Positions 34,685-43,809 of a stretch of DNA of 64,000 nt are shown here, in pieces. The position numbers were made by a program, and so were the translations under genes. Within the stretch, counting starts at the first letter, position 1. Every line of letters starts with the position of its first letter. The DNA is from Hyphomicrobium sp. (GTDB lineage: Bacteria; Pseudomonadota; Alphaproteobacteria; Rhizobiales; Hyphomicrobiaceae). The notes under the pieces were generated by a model, which ran no database searches, was not told the DNA's origin, and saw nothing but the letters and a program-made list of their open reading frames with translations. The DNA lies in NCBI RefSeq assembly GCF_019744875.1, contig NZ_JAIETU010000005.1, positions 248,001-312,000 of the forward strand, read 5' to 3'.

Positions 34685-35179
34685 TCACTCGCTCTTGGGC
34701 AGCGGCGGCGCCGGCGGCACGCCGTCCTTCTCGCAATGGTAGGCGGGCTTTTGCACCCGGCTCCATACCTCGGTCGAGCCGAACAGCGGCAGCAGAACAT
34801 ATCCGCGCACTTCGATCTGCGTCGGGCTCAGCACCTGTGCGTAGCCGCTGAAGCCCATGCCGAGGTCGGGCACGTAGACGTTGCCGCCGCCCCATGTGCC
34901 ATCCGGCTGCTTCGTGAAGCCTTCGATGACGCGCAGCCCGCAGACCTTCCGCGACTGCAGCGCCTTATCGGGATTGCGATAGTCCGTCAGCGGCAGGCGA
35001 TCGGGTCCGTAAGGGAGGCGCAGCCAGACCACCTTGGCGCACATCGCGGCGCCGCACGGCCCAACCTCGAGCACGACCTCGCCGTGGGAGTCCATCCAGA
35101 ACCCGTCAAGCTCGGTGGCGGAGGCCGGCTGAGCCGCCGCTGCGAACAGGACAGTGAGAAGGGCCGCCAGACGAAGCAT
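34685..35179 (-). CDS. DUF2147 family exported protein
   Basis: This 164-residue protein has a signal peptide (AALLTVLFAAAAQPASA) and the DUF2147 pattern: GFWMDSHGEVVLEVGPCG, AMCAKVVWLR, CGLRVIEGFTKQPDGTWGGG and YVPDLGMGFSGYAQV. The family forms a beta-barrel like a fatty-acid-binding protein and its role is unknown. ATG 35179 has GGAGACG before it and gives the natural signal peptide, so it was preferred to 35302. Confidence 0.85.
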   Translation of the reverse strand: MLRLAALLTVLFAAAAQPASATELDGFWMDSHGEVVLEVGPCGAAMCAKVVWLRLPYGPDRLPLTDYRNPDKALQSRKVCGLRVIEGFTKQPDGTWGGGNVYVPDLGMGFSGYAQVLSPTQIEVRGYVLLPLFGSTEVWSRVQKPAYHCEKDGVPPAPPLPKSE

Positions 35180-35331
35180 GCACGTCTCCTGAGTGAGGGA
35201 CCAAGGGGCCCGCAGGTTTCGGTGGGGCCGCATGGCAGGACAGGCCGGATATCGGCCACCTTGGCAGTGTTGTAAAGGCGGCTCGTCGCGGTGGCTCCGC
35301 ATTCGGCGCCGGGCGTGCTAAGCCCGCCACG

Positions 35332-37983
35332 ATGACGGACACCACAGCTTCACACGCCTCCCGGCGATTCGCACCACCTCTCCCGATCGACGACGCGCTG
35401 GCGCCGCTCGCGGATGCGCTCACGCGCGGGTCGAAGGCGGTTCTGATCGCGCCGCCTGGAGCGGGCAAGACGACCCGCGTTCCGCTCGCGCTCGACGGCG
35501 CGGCATGGCTCGCGGGACGCAAGATCCTGCTGCTCGAGCCGCGCAGGCTGGCCGCGCGCGGCGCCGCTCGCCGCATGGCCGCGACACTCGGCGAGGAAGT
35601 CGGCGAGACCGTCGGCCTCCGGGCGCGCCTCGAAACGAAGGTGTCGCGCAAGACGCGCATCGAAGTGCTCACTGAGGGCGTCTTCACGCGCATGATCCTC
35701 GACGATCCGACGTTGGACGGCATTGGCGCGGTGCTCTTCGACGAATTTCACGAGCGTTCGCTCGATGCGGATCTGGGGCTCGCGCTGGCGCTCGATGCGC
35801 AGGGCAGTGTGCGCGACGACCTGCGCCTGCTCGTGATGTCGGCGACGCTCGCGGGCAACCGCGTCTCGGAGCTGCTCGGCGGGGCGCCGGTGATTTCGAG
35901 CGAGGGGCGCAGCTACCCGGTCGAAACGCGTTATCTCGGCAAGAACCCGGCGCTGCGGCTCGAAGACCGCATGGCGGATGCGATCCAGCGGGCGCTGCGC
36001 GCCGACACGGGCTCGATCCTCGCCTTCCTGCCGGGGCAGGGCGAAATCCGCCGCACGGAAGAGCGCCTGCGCGAGCGGATCGATCCGGGCGCGGCGATCC
36101 TCGCGCCGCTTTATGGCGCGCTCGACCGGCGCGAGCAGGATCTCGCGATCTCGCCCGCGCCGTCCGGTCAGCGCAAAATCGTGCTGGCGACGGCGATTGC
36201 GGAAACCTCGCTCACCATCGAGGGCGTGCGCGTTGTGGTGGACTGCGGCACCTCGCGCGTGCCGCGCTTCGATCCGGACGTCGGCGTGACGCGGCTCGAA
36301 ACCGTGCGCGTGTCGCGCGCCTCGGCCGACCAGCGCCGGGGCCGCGCGGGCCGCATGGAGCCGGGTGTCTGCTACCGGCTCTGGGATGAGGCCGAGACGG
36401 CGAGCCTGCCCGCCTTCAGCGAGCCGGAAATTCGCGCCGCCGATCTGGCGCCGCTGGTGCTCGATTGCGCCGAGTGGGGCGTCACCGATCCGCGCACGCT
36501 CGCCTGGCTCGACCCGCCGACGACGTCCGCGCTCGACGCGGCGCGCGAGGAGCTGGCGGCGCTCGGCGCCATCGACGACGCGGGACGCCTGACGGAGACG
36601 GGGCGGCGCTTGCGGTCGCTGCCTCTGCCGCCGCGCCTTGCGGCCATGCTGATCGCCGCCGCCGACATCGGTGCGGAGAACGAGGCGGCCGAGATCGCGG
36701 CCGTGCTCGTCGAGCGCGGGATCGGCGGCAACGATACGTCGCTCGACCATCGTCTCGAACTGTTCCGCCGCGATCGTTCGCGGCGCGCGACCGACATGCG
36801 GCGCATGGCCGAGGGGTGGGCGCGCACGGCGCGGAGCGGCTCCCCTCCCCCTGGTGGTGAGGGGTTGGGGGTGGGGGGACGCCCACCATCGGCTGTTCTG
36901 CAATCCCCCCCTCCCGGCCTCCCCCACAAGGGGGGAGGAGACGTGAAGCGCGAGGGGGGCGGGAACGATCACGCTCATCCGCACGCCCGTGCAAGGACGC
37001 GGCGAGGAGACGACGTCTCCACCGCGGCGCTGCTGGCGCTCGCGTATCCGGAGCGCATCGCGAAGGCGCGTGGCGCGCGGGGCCAGTTTCTGCTCGCCAA
37101 CGGGCGCGGCGCGCATGTCGACGCGGCCGACGGCCTTGCGCGCGCGCCGTTTCTCGTTGTCGCGGAACTGCAAGGCAGCGCGGCGGCGACGCGCATCATT
37201 CTCGCCGCGCCGACGACCGAGGCGGAAGTTCTCGCATTCGCGGGCACTCGCGTTACGAACCGCGACGAGATTGCATTCGACCGGCCGACCGCCTCCGTCC
37301 GCGTGCGCCGGACGCGCCGCCTCGACGCACTCGAACTCGCCAGCGAGCCACGCGCCGCCGACCCTAGCCCCGACGTGGAAGCCGCGTTCGTCGCGGGGCT
37401 CACCGCGCTCGGTTCGGCGCGCCTGCCGTGGAGCAAGACCCAGCTTCAACTGCGCGACCGCGTCGCGTTTCTCAGCGCCGCCGGAAGCGGGGATTGGCCG
37501 GATCTCTCCGACGCGGCACTCACGGGCACGCTCGGCGAGTGGCTTGGGCCGTTTCTCTCCGGCAAGACGCGGCTCGACGAGATCGATGCCGAAGACCTCG
37601 GCGCGGCGCTCGACGCGCTGGTTCCGTGGACGCTCAAGCGGCGGCTCGAAGACGAAGCGCCGACGCATTTCGAGGCGCCGACAGGCAACCGGCACGCCAT
37701 CGACTACGAGGGTGCGGGGGCGCCTGCGCTGCACATCCGCGTGCAGGAGCTGTTCGGGCTCAAGGCGCATCCCGCGATTGCGGGCGGCAAGCTGCCGCTG
37801 ACGCTCAACTTGCTGTCGCCCGCGCACCGGCCGATCCAGATCACGCGCGATCTGCCCGGCTTCTGGTCGGGATCGTGGGCTGCCGTGAAGGCCGACATGA
37901 AAGGCCGCTATCCGCGTCACCCCTGGCCGGACGATCCCGCCAACGCGCCGCCGACCGCCCGCGCCAAGCCACGCGGGACGTGA
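35332..37983 (+). CDS. hrpB: ATP-dependent helicase HrpB
   Basis: This 883-residue DExH-box helicase shows IAPPGAGKTTRVPLAL (Walker A), LFDEFHERSLDADLG (DEFH box), VMSATLAG, and DQRRGRAGRMEPGVCYRLW (motif VI), then the HA2-like region and the HrpB C-terminal domain (LPLTLNLLSPAHRPIQITRDL). It is longer than usual because about 33 codons (36842-36940) are encoded by an inserted palindromic repeat in the linker at residues about 504-536. The role of HrpB is unclear; an RNA helicase function is assumed. Confidence 0.95.
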   Translation: MTDTTASHASRRFAPPLPIDDALAPLADALTRGSKAVLIAPPGAGKTTRVPLALDGAAWLAGRKILLLEPRRLAARGAARRMAATLGEEVGETVGLRARLETKVSRKTRIEVLTEGVFTRMILDDPTLDGIGAVLFDEFHERSLDADLGLALALDAQGSVRDDLRLLVMSATLAGNRVSELLGGAPVISSEGRSYPVETRYLGKNPALRLEDRMADAIQRALRADTGSILAFLPGQGEIRRTEERLRERIDPGAAILAPLYGALDRREQDLAISPAPSGQRKIVLATAIAETSLTIEGVRVVVDCGTSRVPRFDPDVGVTRLETVRVSRASADQRRGRAGRMEPGVCYRLWDEAETASLPAFSEPEIRAADLAPLVLDCAEWGVTDPRTLAWLDPPTTSALDAAREELAALGAIDDAGRLTETGRRLRSLPLPPRLAAMLIAAADIGAENEAAEIAAVLVERGIGGNDTSLDHRLELFRRDRSRRATDMRRMAEGWARTARSGSPPPGGEGLGVGGRPPSAVLQSPPPGLPHKGGGDVKREGGGNDHAHPHARARTRRGDDVSTAALLALAYPERIAKARGARGQFLLANGRGAHVDAADGLARAPFLVVAELQGSAAATRIILAAPTTEAEVLAFAGTRVTNRDEIAFDRPTASVRVRRTRRLDALELASEPRAADPSPDVEAAFVAGLTALGSARLPWSKTQLQLRDRVAFLSAAGSGDWPDLSDAALTGTLGEWLGPFLSGKTRLDEIDAEDLGAALDALVPWTLKRRLEDEAPTHFEAPTGNRHAIDYEGAGAPALHIRVQELFGLKAHPAIAGGKLPLTLNLLSPAHRPIQITRDLPGFWSGSWAAVKADMKGRYPRHPWPDDPANAPPTARAKPRGT
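36842..36940. repeat. Palindromic repeat inserted in frame in hrpB
   Basis: About 99 bases with C-rich and G-rich arms: CCTCCCCCTGGTGGTGAGGG at the left and CTCCCCCACAAGGGGGGAGG at the right. Each arm is a hairpin and the two arms are inverted relative to each other. Such elements are usually intergenic in this order. The length is a multiple of three and no stop arises in the hrpB frame. Confidence 0.7.
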
Positions 37984-38029
37984 GGCAACGGGCTATTCGG
38001 CAAAAAACGACGTCACGCGCAGCTTCACG

Positions 38030-38149
38030 CTGTCATCCTAGGCCTTGTGCCTAGGGTCCATTTCGGCGTCGAAGTTGCTGCGCTTCGCGAACAACATCTC
38101 TTCTCCCAAGCGGAAAGCTGGGTCCTCGGGACAAGCCCGAGGATGACAG
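38030..38149. repeat. Intergenic palindromic repeat element
   Basis: Two 31-base arms (38030-38060 and 38119-38149) are inverted copies with 25 of 31 matches. Each arm is itself a hairpin with stem CCTAGGC or CCTCGGGC around a TTGT loop. Two of the differences occur as compensating pairs within the stems. The type CTGTCATCCTCGGGCTTGTC is a common intergenic repeat in alphaproteobacteria. It lies between hrpB and rsmD, which converge. Confidence 0.8.
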
Positions 38150-38159
38150 TAGGAGCACG

Positions 38160-38717
38160 CTACGCGAGGCGCGCGAAGATGGCCTGGGTGTCGCCCCAGG
38201 TGCGGTGGTCGAGCTCCGTGAAGCCATCGGGCAAGACGATTTCGACGTTGGCGCGCTCTTCGAGCACAACGATTGCGCCGGGCGTGAGCCATTTGCCGTC
38301 GCGCAGCGCGACCAGCGCCTTCTCTCCCAGGCCCTTACCATAAGGCGGATCGAGAAACGCGAGCGCATAGGGCTCCATGTTTCCGCACGGGCCCAGGTCG
38401 GTCGCGTCGCGGCGGAAGATGCGGGTCGCGCCCGTGAGGCCCAGCGCCTCGACGTTGGTGCGGATGAGCGCACGCGACTCGGGCGCTTCCTCCACGAACA
38501 GGCAGTACGCCGCGCCGCGCGAGATTGCTTCGATGCCGAGCGCACCGGTGCCGGCGAACAGATCGATGACGCGTGCGCCATCGAGCGCAAACTCATTGAT
38601 CCCATGCGCCAGGATGTTGAAGACGGCTTCGCGCACGCGGTCGGATGTCGGGCGAATGGCGTCGTTGGCCGGCGTGGCGAGCGCCCGCCCCCGGTGCGTT
38701 CCAGCAACGACGCGCAT
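38160..38717 (-). CDS. rsmD: 16S rRNA (guanine(966)-N(2))-methyltransferase
   Basis: This 185-residue methyltransferase acts on the 30S subunit. MRVVAGTHRGRAL is the family start, RPTSDRVREAVFNIL follows, VIDLFAGTGALGIEAISRGA binds SAM, and FLDPPYGKGL is the catalytic DPPY motif. Its ATG shares one base with the stop of the upstream pseudouridine synthase gene (TGATG), so both rRNA-modification genes are coupled. Confidence 0.95.
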   Translation of the reverse strand: MRVVAGTHRGRALATPANDAIRPTSDRVREAVFNILAHGINEFALDGARVIDLFAGTGALGIEAISRGAAYCLFVEEAPESRALIRTNVEALGLTGATRIFRRDATDLGPCGNMEPYALAFLDPPYGKGLGEKALVALRDGKWLTPGAIVVLEERANVEIVLPDGFTELDHRTWGDTQAIFARLA

Positions 38718-40483
38718 CAGTCGTCCTCGCCGTCGTGCGTGGGCTTGTGCTTGGGCTTCGCCTTGTGCGCACCACCGCCGCCGTGCTGTTTGCCGCCCTT
38801 CTTCGGGCCGCCGGCCTTGTCGTCGCTCTTGTCGACGAGACCGAACTCGGCTGCGAGCTGGGGCCCGAGCTGATCGGCCAGAACGCGGCGCCTGACGACC
38901 TCGGCTTGGCCGGGCTCCAAATCCAGCAACTGGAACGGCCCGAACGAAACGCGGATCAGCCGGTTGACCTCGAGGCCGATGCTTTCCATCACTTTGCGCA
39001 CTTCGCGGTTCTTGCCTTCGCGGATGCCGACGGTGAGCCACGTGTTGGCGCCCTGGACGGTGTCGATCGCGGCCTCGACGGGACCGTAGCGAACCCCCTC
39101 GATCTCGACGCCCTCCTTGAGCGCGTCCAGCTCCGCCTGCGTAACGCGGCCCATGGCGCGCACGCGATAGCGGCGCAGCCAGCCGGTGGACGGCAGCTCG
39201 AAGTGGCGCGCCAGCTCGCCGTCGTTGGTGAGCAGGATCAGGCCTTCCGTATTGAAGTCGAGGCGGCCCACGGAAATGACACGCGGCAGGCCAGGCGGCA
39301 GATTGTCGAACACGGTCGGGCGACCCTGCGGGTCGTCGTGCGTGGTCACGAGGCCCTTGGGCTTGTTGTAGCGCCAGAGCTGCGACGGCTCGGCGACGGG
39401 CAGCGGCACGCCGTCCACCAGCACGCGATCCTTCGGCTTCACCTCGATGCCGGGCGATTTCAGAACTTCGCCGTTGATGCTGACGCGGCCGTCGGCGATC
39501 CAGCGCTCGGCGTCGCGGCGCGAGCAGAGGCCGGCGCGGGCCATGGCTTTGGCGATGCGCATCGGCTCGGACACGGCAGGGACGTGCGGCTGGTTGCGCT
39601 GTTTTCCGCCGCCGCCTTTGCCCGGACGCTCGGCTCTGGCGGCCTGCCACTCGGGCCTGTCCATGCGGTCGTAGCGCGAGCCCTTCGTCTCGGGACGCGC
39701 GCGCACCTTGACGCCCGGAGGCGGGTTGCCTCGTCCGGCATAGGCGCCCGGTCCGTGATCTCGATCGCCGCGTTGTCCGCCGCTTCCGGGGCGCTCGCGG
39801 AAACGATGGCCGGGCTTGCCGCCACGCTCGCTGCGTTCTCCGCGCTCGTCTCTTGTGCTGCTGGCGCGCGCGGGGCCTCCGTGCGTGCCGTACGGGCGTT
39901 TGCCAAACCGGCCGCCCGGCTTTGGCCCACGCGTTTCGCGCTGCTCGTTTCTGCCGCCGCGTTCTTCGCGCGGACCGCTCACGCCACCGCCGCGCGCGCC
40001 GCCCGTGCTGCCGCTGCCGAACGCAGGGCGCGTGCGGAAGCGCGTGCTCTTCTGGTTGTTGCGATCGAGCGGCTCCTGTCCACGGCGGTCGCGCCCGCCG
40101 CCTTGCGACGTGCGCTTCTTGAAGGTGAACTTGGCGCCAGGTCCGCGATTTCCGCCATCGTGGCTGCGGCCTCTCTCGTTGCGCTCGCCGCGCGGCTTGT
40201 CGCGCCGGTCTTCCGAGCCGCGGCCATCGGGGCGCTTGCGGAATTTGTGGCCGCCACCGCTCCGGGCCTCATCGCGCCCGCCGTCCCGGCTGTCGCGAGT
40301 CTTGAAGTTGCCATTGCCGTGCGGGCGCTTGCCCTCGCCCCGCGCACCGCCGGACGAGCGCCTGTCCTCGCCCGCACCTGCTCCGTCTCCCGGCGCTCCG
40401 CGTCCGCTTCCTCCCGGCGCTCCACGCCGGCCGCCAGAAGGCTTGCCCCGCGGAGGACGTTGACCGAAAAAGGATTTGCGCAT
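38717..40483 (-). CDS. RluB-type rRNA pseudouridine synthase with long RG-rich N-terminus
   Basis: The last 275 residues are a standard RsuA/RluB-family synthase: S4 domain (MRIAKAMARAGLCSRRDAER), then VGRLDFNTEGLILLTNDGE with the catalytic Asp, and a C-terminus ending RRRVLADQLGPQL. The first 310 residues are low complexity, dominated by Arg, Gly, Lys and Ser (RGAPGGSGRGAPG, RGERNERGRSHDGG), probably disordered and RNA binding. The extension is longer than the enzyme. A tail of Lys/Gly/His follows the catalytic part. ATG 40483 was chosen over 40504. Confidence 0.9.
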   Translation of the reverse strand: MRKSFFGQRPPRGKPSGGRRGAPGGSGRGAPGDGAGAGEDRRSSGGARGEGKRPHGNGNFKTRDSRDGGRDEARSGGGHKFRKRPDGRGSEDRRDKPRGERNERGRSHDGGNRGPGAKFTFKKRTSQGGGRDRRGQEPLDRNNQKSTRFRTRPAFGSGSTGGARGGGVSGPREERGGRNEQRETRGPKPGGRFGKRPYGTHGGPARASSTRDERGERSERGGKPGHRFRERPGSGGQRGDRDHGPGAYAGRGNPPPGVKVRARPETKGSRYDRMDRPEWQAARAERPGKGGGGKQRNQPHVPAVSEPMRIAKAMARAGLCSRRDAERWIADGRVSINGEVLKSPGIEVKPKDRVLVDGVPLPVAEPSQLWRYNKPKGLVTTHDDPQGRPTVFDNLPPGLPRVISVGRLDFNTEGLILLTNDGELARHFELPSTGWLRRYRVRAMGRVTQAELDALKEGVEIEGVRYGPVEAAIDTVQGANTWLTVGIREGKNREVRKVMESIGLEVNRLIRVSFGPFQLLDLEPGQAEVVRRRVLADQLGPQLAAEFGLVDKSDDKAGGPKKGGKQHGGGGAHKAKPKHKPTHDGEDD

Positions 40484-40520
40484 GTAAGTCTGGCCTCGAA
40501 GCAATCAGGAAGACGCCCTT

Positions 40521-40985
40521 ATGGCACCACAGGCCCACGTCGGCCACATGGAACTGGCGCTCGAGGAAGCCCGTGCGGCCGCGCTGCGCGGGGAGGTTCC
40601 GGTCGGCGCGGTGCTCGTTAACCCCGTCGGGCTCGTCGTGGCGCGGGCGGGCAACCGGACGCGCGAGCTGTCCGATCCGTCGGCGCATGCCGAAATGCTC
40701 GTGATCCGCACGGGCGCGGCGGCGCTCGGCAGCGAGCGGCTCATCGACCACGATCTCTACGTGACGCTGGAGCCCTGCCCGATGTGCGCCGCCGTGATCT
40801 CTTACGCGCGCATCCGCCGCCTCTACTACGGTGCGAGCGACCCCAAGAGCGGCGGCGTGGAGCACGGCCCGCGCGTGTTCAACCACGCCACGTGCCACCA
40901 CCGGCCGGATGTCTATCCGGGGCTGGGCGAGGTCGAAGCGCGCGATGTGCTGACGGACTTCTTCGCCGAGCGGCGCGCCGAGTGA
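40521..40985 (+). CDS. tadA: tRNA-specific adenosine(34) deaminase
   Basis: This 154-residue deaminase makes inosine at position 34 of tRNA-Arg(ACG). The zinc site is complete: HAEM (His and the catalytic Glu) and PCPMCAAVI (two Cys). GEVPVGAVLV and YYGASDPKSGGVEHGPRVF fit TadA. AGGA stands before the ATG. It is divergent from the pseudouridine synthase gene with 37 bases between. Confidence 0.95.
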   Translation: MAPQAHVGHMELALEEARAAALRGEVPVGAVLVNPVGLVVARAGNRTRELSDPSAHAEMLVIRTGAAALGSERLIDHDLYVTLEPCPMCAAVISYARIRRLYYGASDPKSGGVEHGPRVFNHATCHHRPDVYPGLGEVEARDVLTDFFAERRAE

Positions 40986-40992
40986 GATCGCC

Positions 40993-41880
40993 TCACGCGG
41001 GCGAGGCTGTGCGCGCCAATGCGCGTGTGAGCTTGGCGCGCAGCTCGTCCTTGGCGCGCTCGGCGGCGGCGAGGATCTCGGGCAGCCTCAGGAACTCCAG
41101 CGCCTGGAAGCGGCCCGTCCCGGCATCGATGTAGATGTCGGGCCGATGCGCCTTGAGCTTCTCGCGCACGATGGAGCGTTCGAACAGGAACGGCGCGGCG
41201 AACAGCGCCTCGAGCGCTGTCGGGTTCGGCCGCGAGGGCGACGGTACGGTCGATCCCGAGACATCGATGGCAACGACGATATCCGCTTCGCCCGCAATCA
41301 GGTCGAACGGCAAGGGATTGGTGAGACCGCCATCGATATGGCTGCGGCCGTCGATCAACACCGGCTCGAACAGTGCCGGAAGCGCCATGCTGGCCGCGAC
41401 CGCGGGACGAAGCGCGCCGCTCTCGAACACGCGGGCTTCGATGGCGTAGAAATCGCTCGCCACGACGCGCAGCGGAACTGGCAGCTCCTCGAACGTGGCC
41501 GGCACGCCGTCCGGCAGGATGAGATCGAGCAAGGCGCCGGGCGCAAGAAACGCCGTGCGCGCGGAAAGATCCCAGATGCGACCGGAGCGGGGCGCGCGGG
41601 CGGCGAACAGATCCCGCACGAGACTGAAGCGTTTGGTGAGCGTTTCCTCAGTGTGCGCGCGAATGTCGCGGGCCGAGAGTCCGGCCGCGTAAGCCGCGCC
41701 GAAAATTGCACCTATCGACGTTCCCGCGATGATTTTTGGTTTGATATCAAGCTCGTCAAACACCTCCAGCATCAGAATATGCGCAAGCCCGCGTGCGCCT
41801 CCGCCGCCCAGCACGAGCCCGATCGACGGCGGGTCCTCTCCGCCTTTTGCCGCACTGCAATACGCGTCGCCGTCTGCCAT
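40993..41880 (-). CDS. Patatin-like phospholipase (RssA family)
   Basis: This 295-residue hydrolase has the patatin catalytic dyad: oxyanion hole GLVLGGGGARGLAHI, nucleophile GTSIGAIFGA (Ser), and the Asp in SHIDGGLTNPLP. It would hydrolyse acyl esters of phospholipids in the cytoplasm or at the membrane. The substrate is unknown. It converges with tadA, leaving 7 bases between the stops. Confidence 0.92.
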   Translation of the reverse strand: MADGDAYCSAAKGGEDPPSIGLVLGGGGARGLAHILMLEVFDELDIKPKIIAGTSIGAIFGAAYAAGLSARDIRAHTEETLTKRFSLVRDLFAARAPRSGRIWDLSARTAFLAPGALLDLILPDGVPATFEELPVPLRVVASDFYAIEARVFESGALRPAVAASMALPALFEPVLIDGRSHIDGGLTNPLPFDLIAGEADIVVAIDVSGSTVPSPSRPNPTALEALFAAPFLFERSIVREKLKAHRPDIYIDAGTGRFQALEFLRLPEILAAAERAKDELRAKLTRALARTASPA

Positions 41881-42056
41881 GATCAGGCCTCAGAGATAGC
41901 TTCTCTGCGCATCATAGGCAGGTCCCGCGGCACACGACAAACGCGCGTGACAGTGGGTCCCCTGCTTCCAGTACGTGACTGCGACGCGCCGGCCGGAACC
42001 CGGTCCTCGAGCCAGACAAGCTCTGCGCGGCCAGTCATTTTTCGACGGAGTAAGAC

Positions 42057-42464
42057 ATGATGACCACCTGGGCCCGCGCTTCGACGGTGATGCTCGCGCT
42101 GGCGTTCTCATCGGCCTTTGGATTTTCCGCCCAAGCTGAGCGCTGGCCGGGCACAACGGCCTCGATCGGCGGCGCCATCGCCGCGCGCATCATCGCAGTC
42201 AAGTGCAGCCGCCCGACGTTGCCGGTCGCGCTGACGCAAGCCGAAATCGCCGAGCTCGACACCTACATCGACGAGCGCCAGACGGCGTTTATGATGGGCA
42301 GCAAGGCGAACCAGCGTTTCGGCGAGAGCGTGTTTCCGATCCTGGCGCGCGATTACGATCGCATCTACAGCAGCCCGGATGCCTGCGATTCCGCCTCGCG
42401 CGACATGGCCAAGGACATGCTGACCCGCGTGCGCCGCGAGCGCCAGGCCGCGTTCAACCAGTAA
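42057..42464 (+). CDS. Exported hypothetical protein
   Basis: This 135-residue protein has a signal peptide (STVMLALAFSSAFGFSAQA). The mature part has two Cys (VKCSRPTLPVALTQAEIAEL and SPDACDSASRDM), and helices with LDTYIDERQTAFMMGSK. GGAG stands 8 bases before the ATG. I do not recognise a named family; it looks like small periplasmic helical proteins of the order. Confidence 0.7.
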   Translation: MMTTWARASTVMLALAFSSAFGFSAQAERWPGTTASIGGAIAARIIAVKCSRPTLPVALTQAEIAELDTYIDERQTAFMMGSKANQRFGESVFPILARDYDRIYSSPDACDSASRDMAKDMLTRVRRERQAAFNQ

Positions 42465-42491
42465 GCTCTCTTCTCAGAGCCTGAAAACAAT

Positions 42492-42529
42492 TCGGGGCAG
42501 CCCGCGGATCAAACCGCCGGCTGCCCCGA
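42492..42529 (-). terminator. Terminator of the hydroxypyruvate reductase gene
   Basis: An 11-bp perfect stem TCGGGGCAGCC / GGCTGCCCCGA with a 16-base loop. On the minus strand it is followed by ATTGTTTTCAGG. It lies 21 bases after the reductase stop and could also end the plus-strand gene at 42464. Confidence 0.6.
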
Positions 42530-42550
42530 TTGCATTCCAGACCTTGTGTA

Positions 42551-43519
42551 TTAGGCCAGCTTGAAGGGCATGTCCTTGCCGGCGAAGAACGCATCGATAT
42601 TGTCGAGCGCTTCGAAGCCCATCTGGTTGCGCGCCTCAATGGCGGCCGAGCCGAGATGGGGGAACAGGAACGTGTTCGGCAGGTCGTAGTAGCCCTCGTT
42701 GATCTTGGGCTCGCCCGCGAAGACGTCGAGGCCGGCGTAGGCCAGACGGCCCGACTTCAGGGCCGCGATCATGTCCGCGTCGTTGACGAGATCGCCGCGC
42801 GCCGTGTTCACGACAATCGCGCCCTGGGGCAGCTTCTCAATCGTCGCCTTGTTGAAGAAGCCACGCGTCTCGGGCGTGGACGGCGCGTTGATCGAGAAGA
42901 ACTGCGAGACGGAAAGCAGGCTGTCCAGGCTGTCGTGGTAGATGGCGTTGTACTTCGCCTCGACCTCGGGCTTGGCGCGGTAGATGTCAAAGTAGTGCAC
43001 TTCCATGTCGAAGCCGCGGGCGCGCTGCGCGAGCGCCTGGCCGATCTTGCCGAAGCCGTAGATGCCGAGCTTCTTGTTGTCCAGGCGCTGGCCGACGAGC
43101 TGCAGGGGCTGCCAGCCGGGCCAGGAGCGCGTGCGGATCATCGCCTCGCCCTCACCGGCGCGGCGCGCCGAGCCGAGCAGCAGGAGCATCGCGATCTCTG
43201 CCGTGGCCACCGTGACGCCGTGCGGCGCGTTGCCGACCTTGATGCCGCGCGCCTTGCAGGCCTCGAGATCGATGTGATCGAAGCCGATCGAGAACGTCGA
43301 GATGCACTTGATGTTTTCGGGAACGCGATCGATGACGGCCTTGGGGCACTTCTCGTTCAGGGTGAGAAGGATCGCGTCGACCGACTTCGCCGTCTCGAGC
43401 ATCTCGTCGACGGTGATCTTCGGATTGTCGCCGTGCGCGATCACGTCATACGTCTCGCGTGCACGGGCCATCGCGGCTTCCGGCAGTGGCCAGGTGATCA
43501 GAATCTTCTTTTTCGTCAT
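42551..43519 (-). CDS. hprA: Hydroxypyruvate reductase / D-glycerate dehydrogenase
   Basis: This 322-residue NAD(H)-dependent D-2-hydroxyacid dehydrogenase converts hydroxypyruvate to D-glycerate, a key serine-cycle step. KKKILITWPLPEAAMARARE and the stretch IKCISTFSIGFDHID closely resemble, from memory, the Hyphomicrobium methylovorum enzyme of known structure. LGIYGFGKIGQALAQRA binds the dinucleotide, VVNTARGDLVND holds the active-site Arg, and GEPKINEGYYDLPN with FPHLGSA holds Glu and His. The start MTKKK at 43519 was chosen over 43588. This gene is the best pointer to serine-cycle methylotrophy. Confidence 0.93.
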   Translation of the reverse strand: MTKKKILITWPLPEAAMARARETYDVIAHGDNPKITVDEMLETAKSVDAILLTLNEKCPKAVIDRVPENIKCISTFSIGFDHIDLEACKARGIKVGNAPHGVTVATAEIAMLLLLGSARRAGEGEAMIRTRSWPGWQPLQLVGQRLDNKKLGIYGFGKIGQALAQRARGFDMEVHYFDIYRAKPEVEAKYNAIYHDSLDSLLSVSQFFSINAPSTPETRGFFNKATIEKLPQGAIVVNTARGDLVNDADMIAALKSGRLAYAGLDVFAGEPKINEGYYDLPNTFLFPHLGSAAIEARNQMGFEALDNIDAFFAGKDMPFKLA

Positions 43520-43809
43520 GTCTCGCGTGTCCTTCCCGGAATTCGACTTTAGTGTGGGACTGGCCGCGATCCATGACGCATGCGGCACGCTCTGACAAGC
43601 CTTTCCGGGGCGTTTGCGACAAGCGCGCAGGTTTGCCGCGGTGCGAAAACGCGAAGCGGTGCGCGATCGCGGCGACGGGCGCCGAGCCCAGGCCCGATAA
43701 TCCTTTGTTCACCATGACGTGGGCAGTGTTTTCTCATGTTTTTTGATGCCGGGCGCGGGCGACAGCCGGGCGCCGAGCCAGCGGGCGTGGCCGGGACGAG
43801 GATAGATCT

